NCBI GenBank assembly: GCA_000155715.1
Contig: DS990598.1
Location: 379,705-443,704 of the forward strand
DNA from: a gamma proteobacterium HTCC5015
GTDB lineage: Bacteria > Pseudomonadota > Gammaproteobacteria > HTCC5015
DNA length: 64,000 nt
Reading direction: 5' to 3'
Shown in pieces: positions 29,889-39,235 of the stretch. The translations under genes and the position numbers were made by a program. The notes under the pieces were generated by a model that worked only from the letters and a program-made list of their open reading frames with translations, did no database searches and was not told the origin of the DNA. Position 1 is the stretch's first letter; each line of letters begins with the position of its first letter.

Positions 29889-30387
29889 ACCTGTGGGTAG
29901 GACAGTCGTCTCGGTAGTAACATGTCAGGTGATCGGGTCAGTGTTGTTGCGGCTTTTTGATGGTAACTTCGGGCGCGTTCTGCCACCAGCGCGAGCAGGG
30001 CAGGGAGTGATTGCTGGTGTCTTTAGCGTTTAGAAGTCTCTCACCCGTGAGGGGCTTGGTCACTTGATGGTGCGAGCGGAATCAGCGAGCTGTCTTTAGT
30101 GACTTTCTTTTCGTTGTAGAAAAAAGTCCCCCCCTCAATTAAACAATAAATCAGTAGACTTCGGATCAAACAGATGGCCGCGTCGGTTATGCCTCCTCGC
30201 CATGACGGGTCTATGCGTTCCTACACGGGAGCGTGAGAACAAGGCAAAATCGTAAAAACCTCTGTGTCCTCTGTGGCTATTTATGCCCTTTAGGGTGCTG
30301 TGTTACAAAAACAAACGCACTGGGCATTCGCCTGCAGGGCAGGCTCCTACGGTGAAATAATTTCCCGCGTGCCTAAAAAAATCATAA
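29889..30387. repeat. Intergenic region with dispersed repeats before acnB terminator
   Basis: No convincing gene in about 500 bases. At 30259-30280 is CCTCTGTGTCCTCTGTGGCT and immediately after it, 30281-30300, TTATGCCCTTTAGGGTGCTG: the two dispersed repeat families of this window occur here joined. GCAGGGCAGGCTCCTACGG at 30333-30351 resembles the flanks of REP-type elements. Confidence 0.6.
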
Positions 30388-30420
30388 AAAAAAGCCGAGG
30401 CGGTTGCCTCGGCTTTTTTG
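30388..30420 (-). terminator. Terminator of acnB
   Basis: AAGCCGAGGC pairs with GCCTCGGCTT around a GGTT loop; A run before and T run after allow termination in both directions. It lies about 20 bases past the acnB stop. Confidence 0.88.
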
Positions 30421-30440
30421 TGTGGGGTTGCTATAAACGC

Positions 30441-33065
30441 TTAGGCGATATAGCTAACACCCACTTTCTCAAGATCAATATTGCTCTTCACTTCATTGGC
30501 CGCTTCTTGGAAGGCGTCCATTTTGTCGAAGTTGAGGTAGCGGTAGATCTCAGCCGACATGCTGTTGATGTCTTTGGCGTATTCCATGTACTCCTCGGGG
30601 CTGGGTAGCTTGCCGAGGATGGCGCCAACGGCGGCGAGTTCGGCCGATGTCAGGTAGACATTGGCGCCGTCACCGAGGCGGTTGGGGAAGTTACGCGTCG
30701 ATGTCGACAGCACCGTAGATTGAGCTTCCACGCGAGCTTGGTTACCCATACACAATGAGCAGCCAGGCATTTCTGTGCGGACGCCAGCGCGGCCGTAGAT
30801 GTTGAAGTAGCCTTCTTCCATCAATTGGGCCTGATCCATCTTAGTGGGAGGTGACATCCACAAGCGTGTCTTCATAGGTTGCGTGTTTTGATCCAACAAC
30901 TTACCTGCGGCGCGGAAGTGGCCGATGTTGGTCATGCAAGAACCGATAAAGACTTCGTCGACTTGGTTGCCCGCCACGTCAGACAACAGCTTGGCATCGT
31001 CGGGGTCGTTGGGGCAGCAGACGATAGGCTCTTTGATTTCGTTCAAGTCGATGTCGATGGTGGCGAAGTATTCGGCGTCGTCGTCGGCTTCCATCAAGCT
31101 GGGGTTGTCGAGCCACTCTTCCATTTTGCGCGCGCGGCGCTCTAGGGTGCGGGCATCGCCGTAGCCTTCGCTGATCATCCAGCGCAGCAGCGAGATGTTT
31201 GAGCGCAGGTACTCGGCGACAGAATCTTCAGACAGCTTGATGGTGCAGCCAGCGGCGGAGCGCTCTGCGGAGGCGTCTGACAACTCAAAAGCTTGTTCAA
31301 CGGTCAGCTCTTCCAAGCCTTCAATCTCTAAAATACGACCCGAGAATTCGTTGATTTTGCCTTTTTTCTCAACCGTTAATAGACCTTGCTTGATGCCGTA
31401 GTAGGGAATCGCGTGCACCAAATCGCGCAGCGTGATACCGGGCTGCATCTCGCCTTTAAAGCGAACGCGAACCGACTCGGGCATGTCTAGGGGCATAACG
31501 CCTGTTGCAGCGGCAAAGGCCACGAGGCCAGAGCCGGCGGGGAAGGAAATGCCCATGGGGAAACGCGTGTGAGAGTCGCCGCCAGTACCGACTGTGTCGG
31601 GCAACAGCATACGGTTCAACCAACTGTGAATAATGCCATCGCCAGGGCGCAGAGAAACGCCAGAGCGGTTTTTGATGAAGTCGGGCAGGGTGTGCTGCAT
31701 TTCTACATCAATGGGCTTGGGATAGGCTGCCGTGTGACAGAAAGACTGCATCACCAAATCGGCTTGGAAGCCGAGGCAAGCCAAATCTTTCAACTCGTCA
31801 CGCGTCATGGGCCCCGTGGTGTCTTGAGAGCCCACGGTGGTCATTTTGGGTTCGACGTACATGCCGGGGCGAACGCCATCCATGCCGCAGGCTTTACCGA
31901 CCATTTTCTGGGCCAGTGAAAAACCTTTGCCGTTGTCTTCGGGTTGCTCGGGCTTGCGGAATACATCGCTGTGATCTAAGCCCAGAGCTTCGCGAGCGCG
32001 GTTTGTTAAGCCGCGGCCGATGATTAAGTTGATGCGACCGCCTGCGCGCACTTCGTCGAGGATCACGTCTGATTTGTATTGGTATTCGGACAGAACTTCG
32101 CCCGTTTCCGCATTTTTGATAACGCCCTCAAAAGGATAGATGTCGATGACGTCGCCAGACTCAAGCTTGTCGACGGGGGCTTCAAAGACCAAAGCGCCTG
32201 CGTCTTCCATGGTGTTAAAGAAAATGGGGGCCACTTTGTTGCCGATGCAAACACCACCCGCTCGCTTGTTGGGGACGCCGGGGATATCGTCACCGATGTA
32301 CCACAAAACCGAGTTCGTGGCCGATTTGCGTGAAGAACCTGTACCGACGACATCGCCGACGAAGGCGAGGGGGTGGCCTTTGGCCTTCAGTTCTTCAATT
32401 TGCTGAATGGGGCCGATCTCGCCGGGCTTTTCAGGTTTGATGCCATCGCGTTCCATCTTGTACATGGCCAGCGCGTGCAGGGGGATGTCGGGGCGCGACC
32501 AAGCGTCGGGGGCGGGAGAGAGGTCATCTGTGTTGGTTTCACCCGTGACTTTAAAGACTGTGTTGGTGATTTTTTCAGCGACATCGGGGCGCTGAGTAAA
32601 CCACTCGGCATCGGCCCAAGATTGCATGACGGCTTTGGCGTGCTCATTGCCCGCTTTGGCTTTTTGTTCTACGTCTAAAAAGGCATCGAAAATCAGCAAT
32701 GTGTGCTTGAGTTCCTCTGCGGCGAGGGACGCCAAATCGCCGTCGTCGAGTAGCTCGACGAGTGTTTCGATGTTGTAACCACCGTGCATGCCGCCGAGTA
32801 ATTTAACGGCGTGGGGCTTGTCGATCAGGGGAGATTCGGCCTCGCCTTTCACGATAGCGGTTAAGAACGCGGCTTTCACGTAGGCGGCTTGGTCAACACC
32901 AGCGGGAACGCGGTCAGTGACAAGCTCTAAGAGAAAATCTTCCTCGCCGGCGGGCGGGTTTTTCAGCAGATCAACCAAACCGGCGGTTTGCTCGGGGTTG
33001 AGTGGCTGAGGGACGACGCCTAGGGCGGCGCGCTCTTCGACATGTTTACGGTAGGCTTCTAACAT
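30441..33065 (-). CDS. acnB: Aconitate hydratase B
   Basis: AcnB interconverts citrate and isocitrate in the TCA cycle using a [4Fe-4S] cluster, and in E. coli the apo form binds mRNA. The 874-residue protein has the AcnB-specific N-terminal HEAT-like domain (1-160), the swivel domain with FVGDVVGTGSSRKSATNSV near 235, GTGGDSHTRFPMG near 500, and cluster-binding cysteines in GSCMTNIG and GCSLCMGNQ near 710 and 770. Monocistronic by spacing, with its own terminator. Confidence 0.97.
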   Translation of the reverse strand: MLEAYRKHVEERAALGVVPQPLNPEQTAGLVDLLKNPPAGEEDFLLELVTDRVPAGVDQAAYVKAAFLTAIVKGEAESPLIDKPHAVKLLGGMHGGYNIETLVELLDDGDLASLAAEELKHTLLIFDAFLDVEQKAKAGNEHAKAVMQSWADAEWFTQRPDVAEKITNTVFKVTGETNTDDLSPAPDAWSRPDIPLHALAMYKMERDGIKPEKPGEIGPIQQIEELKAKGHPLAFVGDVVGTGSSRKSATNSVLWYIGDDIPGVPNKRAGGVCIGNKVAPIFFNTMEDAGALVFEAPVDKLESGDVIDIYPFEGVIKNAETGEVLSEYQYKSDVILDEVRAGGRINLIIGRGLTNRAREALGLDHSDVFRKPEQPEDNGKGFSLAQKMVGKACGMDGVRPGMYVEPKMTTVGSQDTTGPMTRDELKDLACLGFQADLVMQSFCHTAAYPKPIDVEMQHTLPDFIKNRSGVSLRPGDGIIHSWLNRMLLPDTVGTGGDSHTRFPMGISFPAGSGLVAFAAATGVMPLDMPESVRVRFKGEMQPGITLRDLVHAIPYYGIKQGLLTVEKKGKINEFSGRILEIEGLEELTVEQAFELSDASAERSAAGCTIKLSEDSVAEYLRSNISLLRWMISEGYGDARTLERRARKMEEWLDNPSLMEADDDAEYFATIDIDLNEIKEPIVCCPNDPDDAKLLSDVAGNQVDEVFIGSCMTNIGHFRAAGKLLDQNTQPMKTRLWMSPPTKMDQAQLMEEGYFNIYGRAGVRTEMPGCSLCMGNQARVEAQSTVLSTSTRNFPNRLGDGANVYLTSAELAAVGAILGKLPSPEEYMEYAKDINSMSAEIYRYLNFDKMDAFQEAANEVKSNIDLEKVGVSYIA

Positions 33066-33326
33066 TATTCCTCATCTCCTCATCGCTCGTCGTAATACAT
33101 TGCGAGCTGGTTATAAGACTGGCGCTTAAAAACGGTGCTGTATTTTAACTGAAAATGAGCTTTTCTGCTAAATAAATGACAGTGATATTGGCTATATCGA
33201 GGCTTCATGCCCTTGTGGTGGCAGTGACCATAGGCACTATTGGAAAGGGTTTAAATCGTTTAGTTTATGTTCCAATAAAAGAAATAATTTGCTAAATCAT
33301 TGCTGGCTAGGCCAGCTGGGGTCGCT

Positions 33327-35780
33327 ATGAGATTAATGAATCGTTTTCTAGTTGTGGTTGCTGCGGGCTTGATGCTCAGTGCCTGTGCCGACCAAGGTAT
33401 GGATAACTACAACAACTCGTCACTGTCGGGCTCGGCAACCAAGGGCGTGATGATGAACTCCGATGTTGTCTTATACGGCTTTGAGGACGGTCAGCCCTTT
33501 GTGTTGGGTCGCTCTAATACAGATGCTCAAGGCGATTATGAGCTCAGTATTACGGGCACCTATCGCGGCCCCGCTAAGTTAGTGATCTCTGGGGCTCAGG
33601 ATGGCAGTAGTACGATGATTTGCGATGCTCCCGCAGGTTGCGGTTCCACCGATTTTGGTGAATCCATGTCGGTGTCATCGGCGATGAAGCTCACGGCTTA
33701 TCAGCGCGAAGTGCTTCCCGGCCAACCCGTCACTTTGCACGCCACGCCTTATACGCATTTGGTTGCAGGCTTGGTGGAGGCCGATGGCGTCAGTGCGGCC
33801 TCGATTGCCGAAGCAACACGTCAAGTTTCCGATCTATTCCAGTTGCCCGGGGACTTTGCCGCCATGAAACCCGTCAATGTTGCTGATGCTGATGCAGTCG
33901 CCGCAGCGGATAGTGCAGAGCTGCGGTACTCGGCGTTGACCGCCGCCTTTGCGGGTGGTGGCGAAAGTGATATGGCCGATCGCTTGGAGAGTTATCGGGA
34001 GACTTTGGCCAGTCTGGGTGGCCAGTTGGAAGAGAGCAGTAGCAATCCCGCAGCGCCGACGTTGGCGGCTCTCTATAGCAGCGCTAAGGATGTGGCAGAT
34101 CAGGTTAATTCGAATTTGTTGAGGGCGGAGTTTGATTCCGTACTGGCCAATCTCGATGAGGGTGAAACAACTGATGCAGGCGGTGATGGCAGCAATGCGG
34201 ACAGTTATGACGAGCTGATCGCCGCGTCGCTGGACGACGCCGACCGCCTTTCCAATATGTTATCGGGTGAAGCGCTCGACTTGTATTGGAATTCTCAAGT
34301 CAATCAGTTGGACTGGGTGCTCACCGACGATCTCGTTCCCTCCATTATGGTGGGTGTCGATGTATTCAAATTGGTGCTAGTGGCAGCGCTGGCGAATGAT
34401 GTCGCTCAAGATAATGCCGATATCAATGGCGAATTAGACATGACGGATCTCGTTGCGCAAAGCGGTATGGCGGCCACCTACAATGTCAACACGCAAACCC
34501 TGCGTTACTTCACCCCCGCTGCTCCGGAGGGCTTAGGCGTAGACATCCAAATTGATGTGACTCCAGTGATTAACGGCTTATTGCCCGCCCGTGCGGATGG
34601 CGCTTTGACCTATACATTGAAAGAGGGCAGTTACTTACACAATCCTTCGTTTAGTGTGGACTTTGTCAAAGAGAGCCACGTGCGCTTGGAATTTGCCGAG
34701 CAGGATGATTTCAGTCCCGCGCAAATCGCTTTTAAAATGCTGATGGAGCTGGGTGATCCCAATCAGCTTCAAGCGGAGTTGGGTGGTAATGATGTGATTT
34801 CTACGTGTTTTCAAGAAGCCAATAACGACCCGAATATCAGCAGTAATGATGCGCCTCTTTACGCCATTGATTGCGTCGCCAGTGACTTCCTTCAGGGCCT
34901 CAACGCCAGTGGTGAGCTAGGCTTTGGCGTGACAGTGACTAAGGCAGATGAAACGCAGCAATTTGATATCGATTTCCTAGGCTACGGCGATGTCAACTTA
35001 ACCAACCCCGATGCGCCGACACTGGTGAACTTAGAGATCCGCGATGGTCATCTCTACGCTCCCAACGGCGATGCGATTTATACGATTGAGCAAGACAAAG
35101 GGCTCGTACTGAATTTGGGCAATAGCGACAATGCTATGTACGCGCATTTTGGCGTGGAGTCCGATCTGGTGCCTACCACCGAAGTGACGCTCAGTACCCA
35201 ATTTCACGATCTGCAGAACTACCTCGATCTTTTGAATGGTTCGAGTTTAGATTTCGACTTTGAGCGTCTGCAGATTGGCAACCTCGTCGACGCTCCGCTA
35301 ACGACTTTAATGGATTTGTTTAACGCAGCGACGCAAACCGGTGCGATTACCGATTTCTTTGATTATCTGTTAGCCGATACGACACCACAGGACTATGTTC
35401 ATAGCATGAACATGGGCTTAGATGTTGCGGCGGATGAAGAGTGGCCTTCGCGCAATTACCAAGTGGACTTCCAGACTGATATCATCGAGTTAGTGAATCA
35501 AGACGGCGTGCGCTTTAAGTTCACGGCCGAGCGCGGTGCCATACTGAGTCGTATTGCGATTGATGGTAACGACATTTTAGAAATCCGTGTCACTCAAGAG
35601 GGCACAGAGGTCATCGATATCGAAGATGCGGTCACGATCGATACAGAGGCGGTGCCAGTGGATCGCATTATGTCGCTGTTTGCTCGCCTCGATATTCTGA
35701 TCGATCTTGATCTAGAAGCTCGCGCACTGCTCGCTCAGTACGAGTTTCCTCTAGAGAGTGGCGAACCCATGGCTTTTTAG
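33327..35780 (+). CDS. Large hypothetical lipoprotein
   Basis: About 817 residues. The N-terminus MRLMNRFLVVVAAGLMLSAC is a lipoprotein signal with lipobox LSAC, then a Gly/Ser/Asn linker and GSATKGVMMNSDVVLYGFEDGQPFVLG, a carboxypeptidase-regulatory/Ig-like start common to surface lipoproteins. The rest is acidic (many Asp, Glu, Asn), with few cysteines and no catalytic motif that I recognise. ATG 33327 begins the signal; TTG/GTG-type starts upstream add nine unlikely residues. It is a single gene with a terminator right behind it. Probably an outer-membrane-anchored surface protein, of unknown function. Confidence 0.75.
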   Translation: MRLMNRFLVVVAAGLMLSACADQGMDNYNNSSLSGSATKGVMMNSDVVLYGFEDGQPFVLGRSNTDAQGDYELSITGTYRGPAKLVISGAQDGSSTMICDAPAGCGSTDFGESMSVSSAMKLTAYQREVLPGQPVTLHATPYTHLVAGLVEADGVSAASIAEATRQVSDLFQLPGDFAAMKPVNVADADAVAAADSAELRYSALTAAFAGGGESDMADRLESYRETLASLGGQLEESSSNPAAPTLAALYSSAKDVADQVNSNLLRAEFDSVLANLDEGETTDAGGDGSNADSYDELIAASLDDADRLSNMLSGEALDLYWNSQVNQLDWVLTDDLVPSIMVGVDVFKLVLVAALANDVAQDNADINGELDMTDLVAQSGMAATYNVNTQTLRYFTPAAPEGLGVDIQIDVTPVINGLLPARADGALTYTLKEGSYLHNPSFSVDFVKESHVRLEFAEQDDFSPAQIAFKMLMELGDPNQLQAELGGNDVISTCFQEANNDPNISSNDAPLYAIDCVASDFLQGLNASGELGFGVTVTKADETQQFDIDFLGYGDVNLTNPDAPTLVNLEIRDGHLYAPNGDAIYTIEQDKGLVLNLGNSDNAMYAHFGVESDLVPTTEVTLSTQFHDLQNYLDLLNGSSLDFDFERLQIGNLVDAPLTTLMDLFNAATQTGAITDFFDYLLADTTPQDYVHSMNMGLDVAADEEWPSRNYQVDFQTDIIELVNQDGVRFKFTAERGAILSRIAIDGNDILEIRVTQEGTEVIDIEDAVTIDTEAVPVDRIMSLFARLDILIDLDLEARALLAQYEFPLESGEPMAF

Positions 35781-35805
35781 CGTTCGTCAGAGAGCTGTTA
35801 ACATA

Positions 35806-35832
35806 GCGCCCTCCTAGTGAGGGCGTTTTTTT
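35806..35832 (+). terminator. Terminator abutting the trmJ start codon
   Basis: CGCCCTC (35807-35813) pairs with GAGGGCG (35819-35825), followed by seven Ts that end exactly at the trmJ ATG (35833). The GAGGG in the right arm is also the only Shine-Dalgarno-like sequence for trmJ. Confidence 0.8.
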
Positions 35833-36567
35833 ATGAGTCATTTATCTGTGCGCGTCGTTATGGTGCGCACCTTTCAATCGGAAAACATCGGTGCGGTTGC
35901 CCGCGCCATGAAAAATATGGGGCTGAACGATTTGGTACTCGTCGCGCCCCGAGATTGGCCTAGCGACGTGGCGCGTAACCGCGCCGCCGGTGCAGTCGAT
36001 GTGCTAGATAATATTGCGCTAGCGGATTCCGTCGAAGAGGCGATTGCCGACTGTCACTGGGTGGTGGCCACGAGTGCGCGGCGTCGCGGTTACGAGTGGC
36101 CCATGAGCAACGCCAGGCAGAGCATGAGCGAGGCCTACCGGCGCAGCCAAGAGGGACAGCAAGTGGCTATTTTGTTGGGGCCCGAACGCTCGGGGCTCGA
36201 CAGCGACAGCTTGCGATTGTGTGATCAGCACTGTTATATCAGCGCCAATCCCGATTACCCCGTGTTGAATGTGGCACAAGCGGCGCAGGTGCTCACTTAC
36301 GAGTTGTACCAAGCGAGCGAAGCGGGCGGTGAGCTGCCCGAAACGCCCGACAGCAATCGTCCGCGCTATCCCAAACACGAGGCGGTAGAGCACTTCTATC
36401 AACACTTGGAAAGCGCGCTGACCCACATTGGCTTTCTCCGTCCCGAGCATCCTGGCGACACTCTGGTGAAACTGCGCCGTTTGTTGACGAAGGCTCAAAT
36501 TGAAGACAGCGAACTCAACATGCTCAGAGGCATCTTAAGCGCCATTGAGCGGCTAGAGCGTCCCTAG
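35833..36567 (+). CDS. trmJ: tRNA (cytidine/uridine-2'-O-)-methyltransferase TrmJ
   Basis: TrmJ methylates the 2'-O of position 32 in several tRNAs using SAM. The 244-residue SPOUT/TrmH-type protein has VRVVMVRTFQSENIGAVARAMKNMGLNDLVLVAPRDW at the N-terminus, ILLGPERSGL near residue 117 and PDYPVLNVAQAAQVLTYELY near 138, all SAM/knot motifs. Two oddities: its ATG directly follows a terminator T run, and its stop TAG is made of a TA target-site base pair plus the first G of a MITE, so the original C-terminus may have been longer. Confidence 0.93.
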   Translation: MSHLSVRVVMVRTFQSENIGAVARAMKNMGLNDLVLVAPRDWPSDVARNRAAGAVDVLDNIALADSVEEAIADCHWVVATSARRRGYEWPMSNARQSMSEAYRRSQEGQQVAILLGPERSGLDSDSLRLCDQHCYISANPDYPVLNVAQAAQVLTYELYQASEAGGELPETPDSNRPRYPKHEAVEHFYQHLESALTHIGFLRPEHPGDTLVKLRRLLTKAQIEDSELNMLRGILSAIERLERP

Positions 36568-36830
36568 GGCCTGTTACCACAAATTTGATGGTCACTGTTG
36601 TGACTAAAAAAGCGCCAATCAAGGCGCAAGGAGCGTGGTTTGGTGAATCCAAATGAGCGACGAGCAACGATGAGTGGCGCTTTTTTAGCCACAACCCGAA
36701 GGGCTGGAGCTATTTTCCGCCCAGCTGCGTTATCCGTTGTTTGTGTAGGCGTACTACACGGCACTCCTTCTGCCTTGCTGGGCAGAAAATGGCTTCCAGC
36801 AGAGATCATAAAATTTGTGGTAACAGGCCC
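36567..36830. mobile_element. 264-bp MITE with 20-bp terminal inverted repeats and TA duplication
   Basis: The left end GGGCCTGTTACCACAAATTT (36567-36586) is the exact reverse complement of the right end (36811-36830). TA flanks both ends (36565-36566 and 36831-36832), as in IS630/Tc1-type insertions. Inside are two more inverted repeats: 36600-36617 with 36675-36692 (17 of 18 paired, around AAAAAAGCGCCA) and 36711-36725 with 36777-36790. There is no transposase frame, so it would be moved by an enzyme elsewhere. The RNA would be highly folded. Confidence 0.82.
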
Positions 36831-36873
36831 TATTTGCCCCACCTCCGAACCTCCGAAGGGGGGCGACGCTCGA

Positions 36874-37374
36874 TTATTTTTCTTTTAAACGTGGTGCGAG
36901 CATAGCGAGATTGCAAGGTTTGGTATCGCTGTTGAGTTGGTGGTGAATGATCTTGTCCCACGCCGTTTCGCAAGCACCGGTAGACCCGGGTAGACAGAAT
37001 ATAAACGTGCCGTTGGCAATGCCGGCAAGGCATCTCGATTGCAGCGTTGACGTGCCGATGTCCTGGTAGGAAAGGGCGCGAAATAGTTCGCCAAAACCAT
37101 CGATAACCTTATCCAATAGCGGGGCTACTGCTTCGGGTGTACCGTCGCGTCCCGTTAGCCCGGTACCGCCCGTGCTAACGATGGCGTCGACTTTGGGGTC
37201 GGCAATCCACTGCGAGATCACCGCGCGGGTGAGATATCGGTCGTCGGGTATCAATTGTCGATCGGCGAGCCGATGCCCCGAGGCTTTGAGTCGAGCCACG
37301 AGACAATCGCCCGAGGTGTCGCTCTCTAACGTGCGGCGATCCGATAGTGTCAGTACGGCAATATTTAATGTCAT
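36874..37374 (-). CDS. moaB: Molybdenum cofactor biosynthesis protein B
   Basis: A 166-residue MoaB/Mog-type protein that adenylylates molybdopterin before molybdenum insertion. [17 protein letters not shown] near residues 9-25 and the motif [16 protein letters not shown] near 70-85 are the family's ATP/MPT-binding signature. ATG 37374 overlaps the moaC stop (ATGA). It is shorter than the larger frame open to 37512, whose extra 46 residues are the shadow of moaC. Confidence 0.92.
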   Translation of the reverse strand: MTLNIAVLTLSDRRTLESDTSGDCLVARLKASGHRLADRQLIPDDRYLTRAVISQWIADPKVDAIVSTGGTGLTGRDGTPEAVAPLLDKVIDGFGELFRALSYQDIGTSTLQSRCLAGIANGTFIFCLPGSTGACETAWDKIIHHQLNSDTKPCNLAMLAPRLKEK

Positions 37375-37862
37375 GTGGTGGGGTCCTCGCGGTGATAGGT
37401 GCCTGATTGGCCACCGGATTTGTGGCGCAGTTGCACTTGTTGAATCGTCATACTGCGGTCGATGGCTTTGCACATGTCGTAGATGGTCAGCAGGGCGATT
37501 TGCACGGCGCACAGCGCTTCAATTTCAACGCCGGTTTTACCGTTGACCGCAACCTCTGCTCGACAGTGAACGCCGTTCTGAATAGGGTCTGACTCGAGAT
37601 CGAGTTGCACGCGGTTGAGCATAAGCGGGTGGCACAGAGGGATGAGCTCAGCGGTGCGCTTGCTGGCCATGATGCCGGCAATGCGAGCAATACCTAATAC
37701 ATCGCCCTTCTTGTGATTGCCTTGCACAATTTTGGACAGCGTTTCGGGTGCCATTTCAATAAAGCCTTCAGCAATGGCGATGCGCTGGCTGTTGCTCTTT
37801 GCACTAATATCGACCATATGGGCTTCGCCTGCTTCATTGAAGTGCGTCAGTGTTTTGCTCAA
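37371..37862 (-). CDS. moaC: Cyclic pyranopterin monophosphate synthase
   Basis: MoaC makes cyclic pyranopterin monophosphate from the MoaA product, the first stage of molybdenum cofactor synthesis. 163 residues with TTG start: [13 protein letters not shown] near the N-terminus, [18 protein letters not shown] near 70, and [25 protein letters not shown] near 115-139. TTG 37862 is chosen because GGAGGAG sits 6 bases upstream; GTG 37877 lies within that Shine-Dalgarno and would waste it. It is divergent from moaD. Confidence 0.93.
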   Translation of the reverse strand: MSKTLTHFNEAGEAHMVDISAKSNSQRIAIAEGFIEMAPETLSKIVQGNHKKGDVLGIARIAGIMASKRTAELIPLCHPLMLNRVQLDLESDPIQNGVHCRAEVAVNGKTGVEIEALCAVQIALLTIYDMCKAIDRSMTIQQVQLRHKSGGQSGTYHREDPTT

Positions 37863-37975
37863 AGTGAACTCCTCCACGGATTCTGGTGCTTGTGTTGCGC
37901 CGTTAAAGGCGTTTTATCGAATTGGCTTAAATTTTGCTCAAATCGTTTTAAGACCTATGCAAAGGTGCAGGAATA

Positions 37976-38206
37976 ATGCCAATTCAAGTAAAAGTATTTG
38001 CAGAGTACCGAGAACGTTTCGGTTTTGATCAACGCGAAGTAGGCCACAGCGAGGGAATTGATCCCCAAACCGTGTGGCGTTTAATGGGGGGTGGTGCACT
38101 GCCCCAGAATCTTTTGTGCTCAATCAATTGGGACTATGTGTCTCTCGACACAGTGTTAAATGAAGGTGATGAGCTGGCGTTTTTCCCACCTGTGAGTGGA
38201 GGCTAG
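37976..38206 (+). CDS. moaD: Molybdopterin synthase small subunit
   Basis: MoaD is a ubiquitin-like sulfur carrier: 76 residues ending in the required Gly-Gly (FFPPVSGG), whose C-terminus is made a thiocarboxylate. IQVKVFAEYRERFG at the N-terminus and NEGDELAFFPP near the end fit. It is 2 bases from moaE. The 113-base divergent gap with moaC (37863-37975) should hold both promoters; I see no molybdenum-cofactor riboswitch there. Confidence 0.92.
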   Translation: MPIQVKVFAEYRERFGFDQREVGHSEGIDPQTVWRLMGGGALPQNLLCSINWDYVSLDTVLNEGDELAFFPPVSGG

Positions 38207-38208
38207 CA

Positions 38209-38631
38209 ATGATAGAGGTGAGTGATCGACCGATAGCGCCTTATTCTCTATTGTCTAATTGGCACAAAACACTCAGCTTAGGGAGCAGTGGGGCTCAGTG
38301 TCATTTTATCGGCACGATGCGTGATATGAACTTAGGCGATGCCGTCTCGGAAATGCACATGGAGTGCTATCCCGAAATGGCCACCCGAGAGTTTGAGCGC
38401 TTAGTGGCGCAGGCCAAGCGACGCTTTGGCGTGGAATCGGCGTTACTGGTACATCGCTATGGGCATTTAATGCCCGGAGACCCGATTGTGGTGATTGCCG
38501 TTGCCACCGAGCATCGCGGTGAGGCTTTTGACGCCTGTCGGTTTTTGATAGAAGCCCTCAAATCGTCGGCGCCTTTTTGGAAGCGTGAGCAGACACAGGC
38601 GTCGGGGTCGCGCTGGGTGGCGTCTGCCTGA
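38209..38631 (+). CDS. moaE: Molybdopterin synthase catalytic subunit
   Basis: MoaE with MoaD adds two sulfurs to cyclic pyranopterin monophosphate, making molybdopterin. The 140-residue protein has GAQCHFIGTMRDMNLGDAVSEMHMECYPEMA near residues 28-55 and LLVHRYGHLMPGDPIVVIAVATEHRGEAFDAC near 80-110. Next gene mobA starts 34 bases on. Confidence 0.93.
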   Translation: MIEVSDRPIAPYSLLSNWHKTLSLGSSGAQCHFIGTMRDMNLGDAVSEMHMECYPEMATREFERLVAQAKRRFGVESALLVHRYGHLMPGDPIVVIAVATEHRGEAFDACRFLIEALKSSAPFWKREQTQASGSRWVASA

Positions 38632-38665
38632 TGGGAACTGTAGTCCTATTCGAGCGGGTGCGGCA

Positions 38666-39235
38666 ATGGATGGATTGATCTTGGCGGGCGGCATGGCGCG
38701 GCGCATGGGGGGTGTTAATAAAGCCGAGCAACTGTGGCAGGGGAAAAGTTTAATACAACACGCCTACCAGCGCGTGGCGCCGCAGGTAGAGCGAGTGGTA
38801 GTGGCGGCCAACCGTATCAATGATGGCGCGTGTTGGCCCCGCGATATCTATGTGCAGCCCGATTGTTTTTGCTGGCGTTATCAAGGGCCTTTGGCCGCGC
38901 TGGAGGCGGGGTTGTCGGCGACTACGGCGGAGTATTTGTTGATGGTGCCCTGCGATGCACCTCGCGTACCTGTAGATTTGCGGGTGCGTTTACAGCGTGC
39001 GACCTCCCATGCAACTCGTATCTGTTACGCGTACGATGGTCGACGCCACCAACCGCTGTTTGCGCGGGTGCATCGCTCGGTGCACGAGCCACTGAAGCGC
39101 TTACTCTCCAATGAGGGAGGCTCCCGACGAGTGATGGATTTTTACGAGCAACAAGGTGCTCAGGCAGTGGACATGAGTGCCTGCACGGGGGCGTTTATGA
39201 ATGTGAATCGATTGGAGCAATTAGTCTTAACATGA
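38666..39235 (+). CDS. mobA: Molybdenum cofactor guanylyltransferase
   Basis: MobA adds GMP to the cofactor, forming the Mo-bisMGD used by the DMSO-reductase family, including the nitrate reductase in this window. 189 residues: LILAGGMARRMGGVNKAEQLWQGKSLI at the N-terminus is the nucleotidyltransferase loop with its GGxxRRMGG and Lys, and LMVPCDAP near 92 holds the metal-binding Asp. ATG 38666 begins that motif. Its TGA overlaps the moeA ATG. Confidence 0.9.
   Translation: MDGLILAGGMARRMGGVNKAEQLWQGKSLIQHAYQRVAPQVERVVVAANRINDGACWPRDIYVQPDCFCWRYQGPLAALEAGLSATTAEYLLMVPCDAPRVPVDLRVRLQRATSHATRICYAYDGRRHQPLFARVHRSVHEPLKRLLSNEGGSRRVMDFYEQQGAQAVDMSACTGAFMNVNRLEQLVLT

Noticed and set aside
36600-36692. 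Terminator for trmJ
   Set aside because: The inverted repeat with its A/T run is inside the MITE and better explained as part of its internal structure, although it may terminate transcription as a side effect.
37863-37975. Molybdenum-cofactor riboswitch between moaC and moaD
   Set aside because: The 113-base gap has no recognisable conserved core or multi-stem layout.
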